The translations under genes were made by a program, and so were the position numbers. The notes below the pieces were generated by a model. That model was not told where the DNA came from. It was given only the letters and a program-made list of their open reading frames with translations, and did not search any database. From Luteolibacter luteus (GTDB taxonomy: Bacteria; Verrucomicrobiota; Verrucomicrobiia; Verrucomicrobiales; Akkermansiaceae): a stretch of DNA of 64,000 nucleotides. The DNA is taken from positions 5,022,001 to 5,086,000 of the forward strand of contig NZ_CP051774.1 of assembly GCF_012913485.1 (NCBI RefSeq), written 5' to 3'. Below, in pieces: positions 8,450 through 16,558 of this stretch (the stretch's first letter is position 1; every line of letters starts with the position of its first letter).

Positions 8450-9111
8450 CAGGATTTCTTATCGTGCAGGGCGATTTCGAGGCGGTCCCAAAGCTCCAAG
8501 CGATCAATGCCGGCCATGGCGTAGGCGGTGCAGAAGACGAGGCCGACGAGGGCCCAGAAGCCGGTGCCAAGGTGGACATCGCCCACCGCTCCAAGTTTCA
8601 AGAGGCTCACGAGGATCCCGACGAGGAAGACTTCAAGCATGCTCCATGGTTCAGAGAGCAGGAAGAGGCGGGTCACGGAAAGCGCGCCGGGGAATGCTTT
8701 TCCGAAGCGAAGAGGGGCGGCCACATAGAAGAGCCCGCCCATCAACGTGAGCGGTGCGACGACAGTGAAGAGCAGCGCGACGATGCCGATGAGAGCGTTT
8801 CCTTCATGGAACAAGGCGTCCGCGGCTTCCACGATGGTGAGCTCTTTCCGCATGCCGCCGGAGTCCACCGTGATGGAGGGGAAGACGTGGGCTAGGATCA
8901 TGAAGATCAGCGCCGCGGAGGAGAAGGCCGTCGCCCGTGCCAGCGAGCGGGGACGATTCTGATAGAGCATCTCCCCGCAGCGGATGCAGTAGGCGGCGTC
9001 TCCCTCCAGCAGGCGCGGGGCTTCCTGCAGGGCATCGCAGAAATGACAACTCACCCGGATCGGCTCGTCGCTGAGACGAGGCCATGAGAGTCCGGGGAGA
9101 GTTCGCTTCAT
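8449..9111 (-). CDS. pqiA: PqiA-type membrane protein, first of two (N-terminal-half equivalent)
   Basis: 220 aa and first gene of the operon. It shows the same plan as its neighbour: a zinc ribbon ('CHFCDALQEAP' and 'AAYCIRCG', residues about 22-46) and then helices beginning 'ATAFSSAALIFMILAHVFPSI'. This is a degenerate form of the PqiA 'F-P-x-L-P' element. A 'LTIVEAADALFHEGNALIGI' loop and three further hydrophobic segments follow. The 1-bp overlap with the next gene implies tight coupling. The two proteins probably form the heteromeric equivalent of fused PqiA. Confidence 0.83.
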   Translation of the reverse strand: MKRTLPGLSWPRLSDEPIRVSCHFCDALQEAPRLLEGDAAYCIRCGEMLYQNRPRSLARATAFSSAALIFMILAHVFPSITVDSGGMRKELTIVEAADALFHEGNALIGIVALLFTVVAPLTLMGGLFYVAAPLRFGKAFPGALSVTRLFLLSEPWSMLEVFLVGILVSLLKLGAVGDVHLGTGFWALVGLVFCTAYAMAGIDRLELWDRLEIALHDKKS

Positions 9112-9129
9112 GAGGATCGGTAGGGCCGG

Positions 9130-9951
9130 TTAGAGCGGGCGGGCGTAGGTGCCGCAGCGGTTTAGCCAGCCTTCTCGCCACTTCGCTTCACCGCGGGCGG
9201 GCGGGGAGTTGTCGATGCGGCGGTTCAGCATGCGCTTGGCACTGGCGGAGAATTCGGCGGCGGCGGCCTGGCCGGCGGGCACGTCTTTCATGCTGCCCAA
9301 TACCTGGAGCAAGCCCCAACCCTTGCCGTTGTAGGTTTCGGAGGCTTGGGTGCCATCGCCCTTGAAGTTCACGTAGTCGATCAGCGCGTACATGCCGTTC
9401 GGGGTGGAGGCCACCTTGTTATAGTTCGACTGCAGGCGGCCGCGGTCGCTGGCGGGAGCGGCGGCGAGGACCTTTGGGAGAGCGGCGCGGGAACGGGCGA
9501 TGATGAAATCGGTCTGCAGGGTAACATTTGCGGCGAGCCACTGGCGCAGTTCGCTCAGGCGGGCTCCGCGGAATTCCTTCTGGAAGGCCGCCTTGTTCGG
9601 CCATGGGGCGTGGCGCTCCATCGCCACGGAGGGCGGCTGGGCACCGCGCTGGCGGGCGAAGGTGATGAATTGGGGCCAGCTTTCCTCGAAGCGGCCATTG
9701 AATCCGGCCGGATACCAAATGAAGTGCCCGATACCGAGGGAGGGAAATTCCTCGCCGCCGTTCCACGCGGTCAGGCCATCGACGGTGCCGCCGGACTCAT
9801 TCTGCCAGATCTTCTTGCCGATCGCGGCCTTCTGGCCGGCGCTGAGATTGGTGGCAGCTGCCGCCGGGGCGGTGCCTTGGCCAGGCAGGGAAACCGGCCC
9901 GCAGGCGGCGAGAAGGAGACTGGCTAGGAGGGCATAGCGGAAAGTTTGCAC
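9130..9951 (-). CDS. Lipoprotein with a lysozyme-like 'NESGG' motif, unknown function
   Basis: 273 aa from a GTG at 9951. The frame is open further upstream to 10281, but that part is Pro-rich, crosses the intergenic repeat, and looks non-coding. The lipobox LLLAACG places the acylated Cys at residue 17. The mature protein opens with 'GKKIWQNESGGTVDGLTAWN', where Glu52 in 'NESGG' looks like the catalytic Glu context of lysozyme-type folds. It is followed by 'EEFPSLGIGHFIWYP'. A conserved family of secreted proteins has this N-terminal pattern, but I do not know a tested function. It lies 18 bp upstream of the pqi operon on the same strand and could be its leading gene. A muralytic role is inference from one motif. 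Confidence 0.6.
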   Translation of the reverse strand: MQTFRYALLASLLLAACGPVSLPGQGTAPAAAATNLSAGQKAAIGKKIWQNESGGTVDGLTAWNGGEEFPSLGIGHFIWYPAGFNGRFEESWPQFITFARQRGAQPPSVAMERHAPWPNKAAFQKEFRGARLSELRQWLAANVTLQTDFIIARSRAALPKVLAAAPASDRGRLQSNYNKVASTPNGMYALIDYVNFKGDGTQASETYNGKGWGLLQVLGSMKDVPAGQAAAAEFSASAKRMLNRRIDNSPPARGEAKWREGWLNRCGTYARPL

Positions 9952-10096
9952 AGGCGGTATTTCCGCGAGTTTCCCTTCATTCGCAAGCCGGAGTATGACG
10001 GAGTCGGTGCGGAAGGGCTTGTTAGGGGCGGAGCGGCCGTCCTCCTCCGGCAAGTGGTGTGTTGGTGGCGGAGTGTCTTTCGGCCTGCCCGTTATG

Positions 10097-10122
10097 CCTG
10101 TTAAAACAGGGAAATTAACAGG
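10097..10122. repeat. Intergenic repeat motif, copy 2
   Basis: This copy reads CCTGTTAAAACAGGG then AAATTAACAGG. It contains a clean CCTGTT/AACAGG inverted repeat with a 2-nt spacer, plus a second AACAGG. It matches the copy at 1082-1107 at all but two positions of the 26-base core. It lies about 145 bp upstream of a minus-strand lipoprotein gene, the same orientation as copy 1 relative to its downstream gene. Confidence 0.5.
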
Positions 10123-10264
10123 CGGGATTTCGTCGGGGATGGGAATCTGTGGGGCCGGGTTGCGAGGATGATGGGGATTGCATGGGCGAAGTGCTACCTT
10201 AGATCGCGAAGAGTGTTCTACTGCCAGGCAAGGTGGTGTCGCGAGCTGAGGTGACGCGTGGCCA

Positions 10265-10299
10265 TAAAAAATGGTCCGCACAATTCAGTGCGGACCATT
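10265..10299 (-). terminator. Rho-independent terminator of the alkaline phosphatase gene
   Basis: There is a perfect 12-bp stem (AATGGTCCGCAC, 10270-10281, with its complement at 10288-10299) and a 6-nt loop. On the minus strand it is followed by a TTTTTT run (10265-10270). It starts 26 bp after the stop codon of the phosphatase gene. Confidence 0.85.
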
Positions 10300-10324
10300 G
10301 TTCTAATTGTTCTAAAAGTCGGTC

Positions 10325-11725
10325 TCAGGCCACGCCCATCGCTTCCAGCAGGATGGAACGGACTTCCTCGTTTTTCATGAAGCCGGGGAAGAGATAGCTG
10401 CCTGGGCCGTAGGCGCAGAATTCAACGAGCTCGCCGGTGTGGTTGCCGCTGGTCCAAGCGATGCCGTGGTAGCGGGCGAAGAGCTTGGCTAGCTCGCCGG
10501 TTTTCAGGCCTTGGGCTTGCTTGATCTCGTCTTTGCTAAGTTCGATGCCGGTGCGCTCGCGGAGGTAGTCGATGAGCGGCGGGCCGCTGAGCTTGGCTCC
10601 GGAATTACCCATCCATTCGAAGGACCGCTTGAAGCCGGCGATCTTTTTGAAGGCGGCGGTGGTGCCGTTGTAGATCCCCGGGGCCATGCCTTGGTTGGGA
10701 TCGGCATTCACGCCGTTGAGCTGGATGCCACCGCAGCCGTGGTCTGTGGTGATGACGACCAGAACATCCCCTTGGGCGGCGGCGTAGGCGACCATGGCGC
10801 CGACCGCGTCGTCGAAGGCGAGCTGCTCGCGGATGCTGCCGGCGGCGTCATTCGCGTGGCCGCAGTGGTCGATGCGGGCGCCTTCCACCATGAGGAACCA
10901 TTGGTCCTTTGCCAGCGAGTCGAGCCGCTTCACGGCCACCTCGGCCATTTCGGCGAGGGTGGGGATGCTCTCTTGGAGGTCCTGCTTTGCCTCGCGGTCG
11001 ATGGTGAGCGGGATGTAGCCGGAGGAGAAGACGCCGAGGACCGGCTTCTTGTCGTCTGCTTTCAGGGACAGAAGATCCTTCCGGTTCTTCGCGATGTCGT
11101 AGCCGCTGTCGGAGAATTTCTTCAGCAGGTCTTCGGGGAAAAATTTCTGGCCGCCGCCGAGCAGGACTTCGACGCCACGCTCCTGATACTGGCGGGCGAT
11201 TTCGCCTTCGTCACCGCGGCTGTCGACGTTTGCGGCGAAACCGGCCGGGGTGGCGTGGGTGATGGTGGCGGTGGAGACGAGGCCGAGAGGGATGCCCTTC
11301 TTTTTCAGCAGGGATTGGATGGCTTCGACCGGGCGTCCATCCGCGGGGTCGACGTTGATCGAGCCGTTGTTCACCCGGCGACCGCCGCCCCAGGCACTGG
11401 CTGCGGCTGCGGAATCGGTGACGACGCTGTTTGCCGAAAAGGTTTCCACCAAGGAGCGGACGACCGGGCGCTCGCGGTAGAGGCTGGCCCAGTTGGTTTG
11501 CTTGCCCTCGAAGATGGAGCGGCTGTGCTGGGCGAGGGAGAGGGCACCGTGGTTCATGCCGTCGCTCACCATGAAGATGATTTTCTTCGGAAGTCCCTTG
11601 TTTTCAGAAGACTTTCGGGTTTCTTGAGCCAGCAGGGGAGCGGCCGAGCCGCCGAAAAGGGCGGAGGTGATGGAGGCGGCTTTGAGGAAGTCGCGACGGG
11701 ATGTCGAAGCGGGTGCGCTGCTCAT
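10325..11725 (-). CDS. Tat-exported alkaline phosphatase (PhoA superfamily)
   Basis: 466 aa from the ATG at 11725, which has GGAG eight bases upstream; an ATG at 11740 is also possible. A twin-arginine signal 'SRRDFLKAAS' is at residues 9-18. Metal and catalytic positions are recognisable: 'FMVSDGMNHG' (metal Asp), 'VVTDSAAAASAW' (nucleophile Ser in T-D-S-A), 'MVEGARIDHCGHAND' (metal Glu, Asp, His), 'ITTDHGCGG' (Asp-His pair) and 'TSGNHTGELV' (final His). The product would release phosphate from monoesters outside the cytoplasm, fitting the porin and pstS genes at the right end of the window. No Pho-box-like GTGAC repeats are seen upstream of it. Confidence 0.9.
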   Translation of the reverse strand: MSSAPASTSRRDFLKAASITSALFGGSAAPLLAQETRKSSENKGLPKKIIFMVSDGMNHGALSLAQHSRSIFEGKQTNWASLYRERPVVRSLVETFSANSVVTDSAAAASAWGGGRRVNNGSINVDPADGRPVEAIQSLLKKKGIPLGLVSTATITHATPAGFAANVDSRGDEGEIARQYQERGVEVLLGGGQKFFPEDLLKKFSDSGYDIAKNRKDLLSLKADDKKPVLGVFSSGYIPLTIDREAKQDLQESIPTLAEMAEVAVKRLDSLAKDQWFLMVEGARIDHCGHANDAAGSIREQLAFDDAVGAMVAYAAAQGDVLVVITTDHGCGGIQLNGVNADPNQGMAPGIYNGTTAAFKKIAGFKRSFEWMGNSGAKLSGPPLIDYLRERTGIELSKDEIKQAQGLKTGELAKLFARYHGIAWTSGNHTGELVEFCAYGPGSYLFPGFMKNEEVRSILLEAMGVA

Positions 11726-11851
11726 GAGGTGGGTCTCCATACGCTTCAAAAGCCGGAAATCCATCCCAAAGAAGAGGCGGGTTTGTAGCACAGGAGGGCG
11801 AAATCCCCGGCTTGCCCGGTTCCGGTAATCCGGGGAAGCTGCAGCCATCGC

Positions 11852-12241
11852 ATGGACAAGATTCCTTGGCAGCAGATTGTCGCCTTCGGCCCGAAGGACT
11901 TTGTGAAGCTTCTGGTGACGGCATTGGTCATCCTCTTCGTGACGAAAATCCAGGTCTTCAGCGACAAACTGTCGGCCTTGCTGATCGCGCTGCCACTGAC
12001 ATCTCTCGTCGCGATGTGTTGGATGCAGGCGGAAAAGCAGTCGGCGGAGCGGATCGCCGGGCATGCGGAGGGGACTTTCTGGTTTGTCCTGCCCACTCTT
12101 CCGATGTTCCTGATCCTGCCGTGGATGCTGCGGAGCGGCTGGAATTTCTGGGCGGCGCTGGGGGTGAATTGTCTCCTGACGGCCGGCTTTTTCTGGCTGA
12201 CGGTGCTGATTTTGAAGCGATTCGGGATCAATCTGATGTGA
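11852..12241 (+). CDS. DUF3147-like small integral membrane protein
   Basis: 129 aa with four predicted membrane helices: about 18-35 (LLVTALVILFVTKI), 40-60 (LSALLIALPLTSLVAMCW), 78-97 (TFWFVLPTLPMFLILPWML) and 103-123. The 'ALLIALPLTSLVAM' and 'FWFVLPTLPMFLILP' segments match the DUF3147 family pattern, whose function is unknown to me. It is divergent from the phosphatase gene, and the ATG is the first in frame after a GGGGAA stretch. It is likely a stand-alone gene. Confidence 0.7.
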   Translation: MDKIPWQQIVAFGPKDFVKLLVTALVILFVTKIQVFSDKLSALLIALPLTSLVAMCWMQAEKQSAERIAGHAEGTFWFVLPTLPMFLILPWMLRSGWNFWAALGVNCLLTAGFFWLTVLILKRFGINLM

Positions 12242-12339
12242 AAATGTCAGAATTCGGGTTTTTGCCCTTGTCATTCCGGGAGCGATTCGGTCTTTTCCGC
12301 CTTCCGGCCGCGGTAGGCCGGTAGGAATCCCGACCCGGC

Positions 12340-12615
12340 ATGTCTCAAGACAATATCGTCCCCTTCGAGCAGCCGAAGTCCCATTCCCGGTTTCCAGGTA
12401 CACCCATGAAAAGTGATCTTGTCGAGAAGGCGTCCGAGATTGTCAGCGATCCGCTGGTCCTTATCAACATGGTCTCGAAGCGTGTCCGTCAATTGAACAG
12501 CGGACGCTCGCCGCTGATCCCGACCCGTCCGAGCATGGGTGCGGCTGACATCGCGCTGACCGAAATCATCGAGGGCAAGATCAAGCTGGCCGACCCGGTG
12601 CAAGCCGAAGGTTGA
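12340..12615 (+). CDS. rpoZ: DNA-directed RNA polymerase subunit omega
   Basis: 91 aa, the normal size for omega. The core 'MKSDLVEKASEIVSDPLVLINMVSKRVRQLNSG' is split here for length: 'LVEKASEIVSDPLVLIN' followed by 'MVSKRVRQLNSG' is the conserved R-x-x-Q-L omega helix. 'MGAADIALTEIIEGKI' is the second conserved block (A-x-x-E-I). The ATG at 12340 gives a 22-residue N-terminal extension. A second ATG at 12406 would begin directly at the conserved core and is an equally reasonable start. Omega helps assemble core RNA polymerase. It is followed 48 bp later by smpB. Confidence 0.85.
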   Translation: MSQDNIVPFEQPKSHSRFPGTPMKSDLVEKASEIVSDPLVLINMVSKRVRQLNSGRSPLIPTRPSMGAADIALTEIIEGKIKLADPVQAEG

Positions 12616-12663
12616 GCATCGCTTGCTTTCCATTGCCCGCGCCCGAAAGTGGCGTGAATTGTC

Positions 12664-13122
12664 ATGAGTGCGGAGATCTCCAGCAACCGCAAGGCGCTCC
12701 GTGATTTCCACATCTCGGACAAGTACGAGGCGGGCCTTGAGCTGAAAGGCACGGAGGTGAAGTCCATCCGTGCCGGGAAGGTGAATATTTCCGATGCCTT
12801 CGCGCGCATCGAGAAGGGCCAGCTTTTCCTCTACGGCTGCGACATTCAGCCTTGGGAGACGGCTTCCACCTGGTTCCAGCACGAGTCAAAGCGTCCGCGC
12901 CGGCTACTGCTCCACAAGAAGGAGATCCTGAAGCTGGAGAATGCCAGTGCGGTGAAGGGGGCGACGCTGCCCTGCTTGAAGATGTACTGGAAGAACAAGC
13001 GGGTGAAGGTCGAGATCGGCGTCGGCAAGGGCAAGACCCACTCCGACCAGCGGCATGACCTGAAGGAGAAAGTGGAACTGCGCGAGGCTCAGCGGGAAGT
13101 GGCGCGGTTCAACCGTCAATGA
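12664..13122 (+). CDS. smpB: SsrA-binding protein SmpB
   Basis: 152 aa, typical length. Recognisable blocks are 'NRKALRDFHISDKYEAGLEL' at the start, 'GTEVKSIRAGKVNISDAFAR' (the tmRNA-binding beta-barrel), 'RPRRLLLHKKEI' and a basic C-terminal tail 'GKGKTHSDQRHDLKEK'. SmpB brings tmRNA to stalled ribosomes in trans-translation. I looked for a tmRNA gene beside it and found none in the following 240 bases. Confidence 0.93.
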   Translation: MSAEISSNRKALRDFHISDKYEAGLELKGTEVKSIRAGKVNISDAFARIEKGQLFLYGCDIQPWETASTWFQHESKRPRRLLLHKKEILKLENASAVKGATLPCLKMYWKNKRVKVEIGVGKGKTHSDQRHDLKEKVELREAQREVARFNRQ

Positions 13123-13365
13123 ATTGTGTGCCGCAGAGGGCGAAGCGCGAGAGATCTCTGCATGCTAACCTCCATGATGGTGGGTGGCTTTTCCCGCGCC
13201 GCACATGGGAATGACGAATTCCGACGGATTTACGGATTTCGGCAATGGTGGGATGAATGCAGACTGGTCAGCCTGACCTCGCTCAATCTTTTGGCGGTTC
13301 GTGACATGCTGTGGTGATGGCACTAGCGTCTTTCCGACGCTCTCCCTGACTTGGGACCCTTCTTG

Positions 13366-13911
13366 ATGCGTGCGGATCAACAGCTCCAGATGCTCGCCGA
13401 GCATGAGATTCCGGACTCGTCTTCCAAGAAGATCGCGGACCTGCTAGAGGTATGTTTTCCAGAGACCTTTCACGGAAGGACCTACTACAAGCAGTTGCCT
13501 CATTTCCGGTTGTTGTGGTGGAGCGGCGGAACGCTTGTGGCGCAACTCGGGGTCGACTCAAGGGTGGTCAACGTGGATACACACATTCTCAAGATATTCG
13601 GCGTGATCGATCTCTGTGTGCATCCCGAACACCGGAACTCGGGGATGGCCTCGCAGATGCTCTCCAAGGTCGAGGAAATCGCGCGATTGCACGACCGGGA
13701 TCATCTGGTCCTGATGGCTGACCGTCATGATGTTTACCTGAGATGTGGCTTTGTGCGGGTGGAGCCTGCCTTCGTCACTTGGCTCGCAATTGATGAGCGG
13801 AAAACGGTGGATGTCTTTCATCGGGATCTGAGCGACTGCTTCCTGGTCAAGCCCCTTTCGAGCGAAGCTTGGCCAGCCGGTGAAATCGACATGTTGGGCT
13901 ACCTCTTCTAG
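13366..13911 (+). CDS. GNAT family N-acetyltransferase
   Basis: 181 aa from the ATG at 13366; a TTG at 13351 would add five residues. The central 'IDLCVHPEHRNSGMASQMLS' segment is the acetyl-CoA-binding loop (V-x-P-x-x-R-x-x-G-x-A). The next helix is 'KVEEIARLHDRDHLVLMAD', and 'DVYLRCGFVRVEPAFVTWL' is the GNAT end motif 'Y-x-x-x-G-F'. The overall plan recalls the NodA/aminoglycoside acetyltransferase branch, but the substrate cannot be named. The stop is 2 bp before the acyltransferase start, so the two genes are probably cotranscribed. Confidence 0.78.
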   Translation: MRADQQLQMLAEHEIPDSSSKKIADLLEVCFPETFHGRTYYKQLPHFRLLWWSGGTLVAQLGVDSRVVNVDTHILKIFGVIDLCVHPEHRNSGMASQMLSKVEEIARLHDRDHLVLMADRHDVYLRCGFVRVEPAFVTWLAIDERKTVDVFHRDLSDCFLVKPLSSEAWPAGEIDMLGYLF

Positions 13912-13913
13912 GG

Positions 13914-15206
13914 GTGCTGTCACCGCAGTCAAGATGGCGAGGGTGTGCCAAGGTTCGGCACAGCTTCTTGGAACTTGGCACATCCCGTTCCGATCCTCAG
14001 GCTGCTTTGGTGCGCCGCCTCCGCAACGATCTTCCCTATACCTTCCGGCCGCCGAAGCCGCGGGGATGGTTCCGACGGCTGGGACTGTGGGCGAATGATC
14101 TCTATCTGCGCCGGAAATTCGGGGTGAGCCGATTGGATGACCAAGGCTTTGAGAAAGTGCGGGAGCTGTCCCGTGCCGGGCATGCGATCCTGCTGGCGCC
14201 GAACCATGCCGATCATTCCGATCCGCATGTGATGGTGAGCCTGGTGGCGAAGCAGGGGATGCACTCGCATTTCATGGCGGCGCGCGAGGTGTTCGAGGTC
14301 AGCAAGACTGCGTCCTGGGCGCTTGAGAGCATGGGGGTCTTCTCCGTGGATCGCGATGGTCCGGATCTATCCGCGATCAAGACCGCGATCAGCTTGCTGG
14401 AGAAAACCAGCGATCCCCTCGTGATCTATCCGGAGGGTGAGATCTATCACCACCACGAGCGCTTGGATCCGCTGCATGAAGGGGTGGCCTCGATTCTCCT
14501 GAAAGCCGCCGGACGCTTGGAGAATGGCAAGGAGGCCTATCTGGTCCCGGTGGGGATTCGCTTCCGTCATGACCCTGAGGTGGAAGAGACTTTCTCGGAT
14601 CGGCTCTCGAAACTGGAGGACCGGATCGGTTGGACGCCCAAGCCATCGATGCCGGTGGATGATCGCATCCTGAGGCTCGGCACCGGCTTGTTGGGTCTGA
14701 AGGAAATGGAGTATCTCGGTGAGGCCGGGCGCGGGAATATCCAAGATCGCCTCGCCACGATCTGTGAGAGCCTGCTTTCCGAGGTGGAGAGTCGCTTGGG
14801 CAAGGATGCGAAATCTCTCAGTGCTCCGGAGCGGGTCCGGGCGCTGCGCTATCGTATTCGCCGCCGCCTGCTGGATGCCGAGAGGCCGCCGACTTTCATC
14901 GAGAGGGACGGCCTTCTCGATGATCTCGACCGGGCCTTTACCGCGCTGCAGGCGCATAGCTACATCGGCGATTACTTCCTCGCGGAGCGGACGCTGGACC
15001 GGCGGGCGGAAACGATCATGAAGCTGGAGGAAGATCTGCTGGGCTTCCCGAACTATCCGACGCCGCGAACGGCCCGGGTGAACGCAGGAGAGCCGATTCC
15101 GGTAAGCAAGATGCTGGCGGCAGGCGAGCTGCCGGCGAAGGGCGGGGCGGGGGAGTTGACGCGGCTGCTGGAAGCGAAGCTTGCCTCCCTCTTGGTCGCC
15201 TCTTGA
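13914..15206 (+). CDS. PlsC-type 1-acylglycerol-phosphate acyltransferase-like protein
   Basis: 430 aa from a GTG at 13914; the first 40 residues are weakly conserved in appearance and a GTG at 14010 is possible. The acyltransferase block I is 'LLAPNHADHSDPHV' (H-x4-D at His98/Asp103), block II is around 'HFMAAREVFEVS', and block III is 'VIYPEGEIYHH'. The C-terminal 200 residues are helical and Arg/Glu rich, longer than in simple PlsC enzymes. It would acylate lysophospholipid or another lipid acceptor at the inner membrane. It follows a GNAT gene with a 2-bp gap. Confidence 0.78.
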   Translation: MLSPQSRWRGCAKVRHSFLELGTSRSDPQAALVRRLRNDLPYTFRPPKPRGWFRRLGLWANDLYLRRKFGVSRLDDQGFEKVRELSRAGHAILLAPNHADHSDPHVMVSLVAKQGMHSHFMAAREVFEVSKTASWALESMGVFSVDRDGPDLSAIKTAISLLEKTSDPLVIYPEGEIYHHHERLDPLHEGVASILLKAAGRLENGKEAYLVPVGIRFRHDPEVEETFSDRLSKLEDRIGWTPKPSMPVDDRILRLGTGLLGLKEMEYLGEAGRGNIQDRLATICESLLSEVESRLGKDAKSLSAPERVRALRYRIRRRLLDAERPPTFIERDGLLDDLDRAFTALQAHSYIGDYFLAERTLDRRAETIMKLEEDLLGFPNYPTPRTARVNAGEPIPVSKMLAAGELPAKGGAGELTRLLEAKLASLLVAS

Positions 15207-15322
15207 GCGTAGTCTTGCTGCGATCATCTCCCGGAGGAGATACGGAATTGTAGCTGATCCAGTCATGCCTCCGGGTGTGAACGATGTTGATCTATCCATT
15301 CCAAGTGCTGGAATGCGCTGCT

Positions 15323-16537
15323 ATGAGAACCCGCTGGTGGCTCCTTCTTCTGGTGTCTGTCTCTGGATTGGCATGGTTCAGTGGACATCGCTCGTCTTCT
15401 CCGGCGGAGGAAGCGGCGAGCTCGCAGCGGGTTGCTGTCGCTCCCGTGGCGGATCGGGCTGCGACCGGAGGCAACAAGGGCCCCAGCCGGAAGCGTTGGG
15501 CTGAGAGGATCGGAAGTGCGGATGACTCCGGTTTGCCTGATCTCATGAGGGAGATCCCGGCAAAGGATCGCGGAGCGGTGCTGGAGGCTTGGTTGGCGTC
15601 GTCAGGCAAAGGCTTGCTCGGTGATCCGGAGGTGTTCCGCCTGCGAAGGCTTCTGGATGCCTGGGTGGCGGAGGATCCCAAAGCTGCTCTCGAGTGGGCC
15701 GGGGCGCTGGGCGACCCGGCCTTGCGCGAGCTGGGAATGATCAGCGTGGCGGGTTCCCTCTCGACGACGGATCCGCATGCGGCCTTCGAATGTTTGGTTA
15801 ATCACGGTATGTTCAGGAGCACCATTTCGGATCCCCGCATCACTTCCCTGATGAGGGCGCTTTCCCAAGACTCCCTCAAGCTAGGGCCCGCCGCGCTCGC
15901 GGAACTATGGGGGCGCCTGCCGGGAGCATCTGACACGGTTAGCGAGACCTATGGAATTGGGCTCAAATATCCGCCTGGCACGGACTTCCGCGCCTTGGTT
16001 GACGAGCTGCAGGCGATACGCGGGGCGTCATCCAAGCCGATTTTCCTCACCGGAGTTTTCGAGGAATGGATGAGGCGAGACCCCGAAGGTGCCACGGCTT
16101 CCCTGCTGGAAAGATTTGCCGCCCAAAATGGTTCCATAAGCAGGTCTTGGAACGAGATCTACCGGGTGAAGACAGATGAAGTAGGGGCTGCTGCGGCCGA
16201 GCAATGGGCCTGTGAAGTGATCAAGGGAATTCCCGGTGAGTCCCGCGGCCAATTCCTCTTGGAATCCAATTTCCTGCGCTCGGAGGGCCGGATCGAAGCC
16301 CTCGCGCAAAGCAGCGACTCTGCGGTGTGGATCGGGGAGGCGCTCCAATTCGATGCCGACCAAGGAGGTCGGACGATGAAAGGAATTCTCGAACCGCTGC
16401 CCGAGGCCCGGAGGATCGAGTACCTCAAGAGCCTGCGCGGGCCGAGGGCCGCCGAGGCTGCTGCTTCCGTGATGGGCGAGTGGAATCTTACTGAGAGCCA
16501 GCAGGCGGAGATCCGCAAGGCGATCACCGGGAGCTGA
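15323..16537 (+). CDS. Secreted or membrane-anchored helical-repeat protein, unknown function
   Basis: 404 aa from the ATG at 15323 (MRTRWWLLLLVSVSGLAWFSG), which directly precedes a signal-anchor segment at residues 4-21. An upstream ATG at 15284 would place a polar stretch before it. The rest is helical with repeating 'W-A-x-x-D-P-x-A-A' elements: 'LLDAWVAEDPKAALEWAGAL', 'STTDPHAAFECLVNHG', 'FEEWMRRDPEGATASLLERF' and 'AAAEQWACEVIKGIPG'. Proteins with such W-A-x-x-D-P-x-A repeats are common in verrucomicrobial genomes and look like alpha-solenoids. No catalytic motif is visible. Confidence 0.65.
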   Translation: MRTRWWLLLLVSVSGLAWFSGHRSSSPAEEAASSQRVAVAPVADRAATGGNKGPSRKRWAERIGSADDSGLPDLMREIPAKDRGAVLEAWLASSGKGLLGDPEVFRLRRLLDAWVAEDPKAALEWAGALGDPALRELGMISVAGSLSTTDPHAAFECLVNHGMFRSTISDPRITSLMRALSQDSLKLGPAALAELWGRLPGASDTVSETYGIGLKYPPGTDFRALVDELQAIRGASSKPIFLTGVFEEWMRRDPEGATASLLERFAAQNGSISRSWNEIYRVKTDEVGAAAAEQWACEVIKGIPGESRGQFLLESNFLRSEGRIEALAQSSDSAVWIGEALQFDADQGGRTMKGILEPLPEARRIEYLKSLRGPRAAEAAASVMGEWNLTESQQAEIRKAITGS

Positions 16538-16558
16538 GCGTTCCGAGGAAGGCGAGCC

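Larger units (their letters stand above)
9952..10324. other. Intergenic spacer with repeat copy 2 and the phosphatase terminator
   Basis: No credible gene is seen in these 373 bases. They hold the second copy of the intergenic repeat (10097-10122) and, near 10265-10299, a terminator reading on the minus strand for the alkaline phosphatase gene. Promoter elements for the lipoprotein/pqi genes should lie here, but I could not pick a convincing pair. Confidence 0.5.

Noticed and set aside
9952-10281. N-terminal extension of the lysozyme-like lipoprotein
   Set aside because: It would place over 100 Pro/Thr-rich residues before a perfect lipobox signal and run through the intergenic repeat.
13123-13365. 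Possible tmRNA gene beside smpB
   Set aside because: No GGGGxTGxxxxGGxTTCGAC start or matching end was found on either strand.
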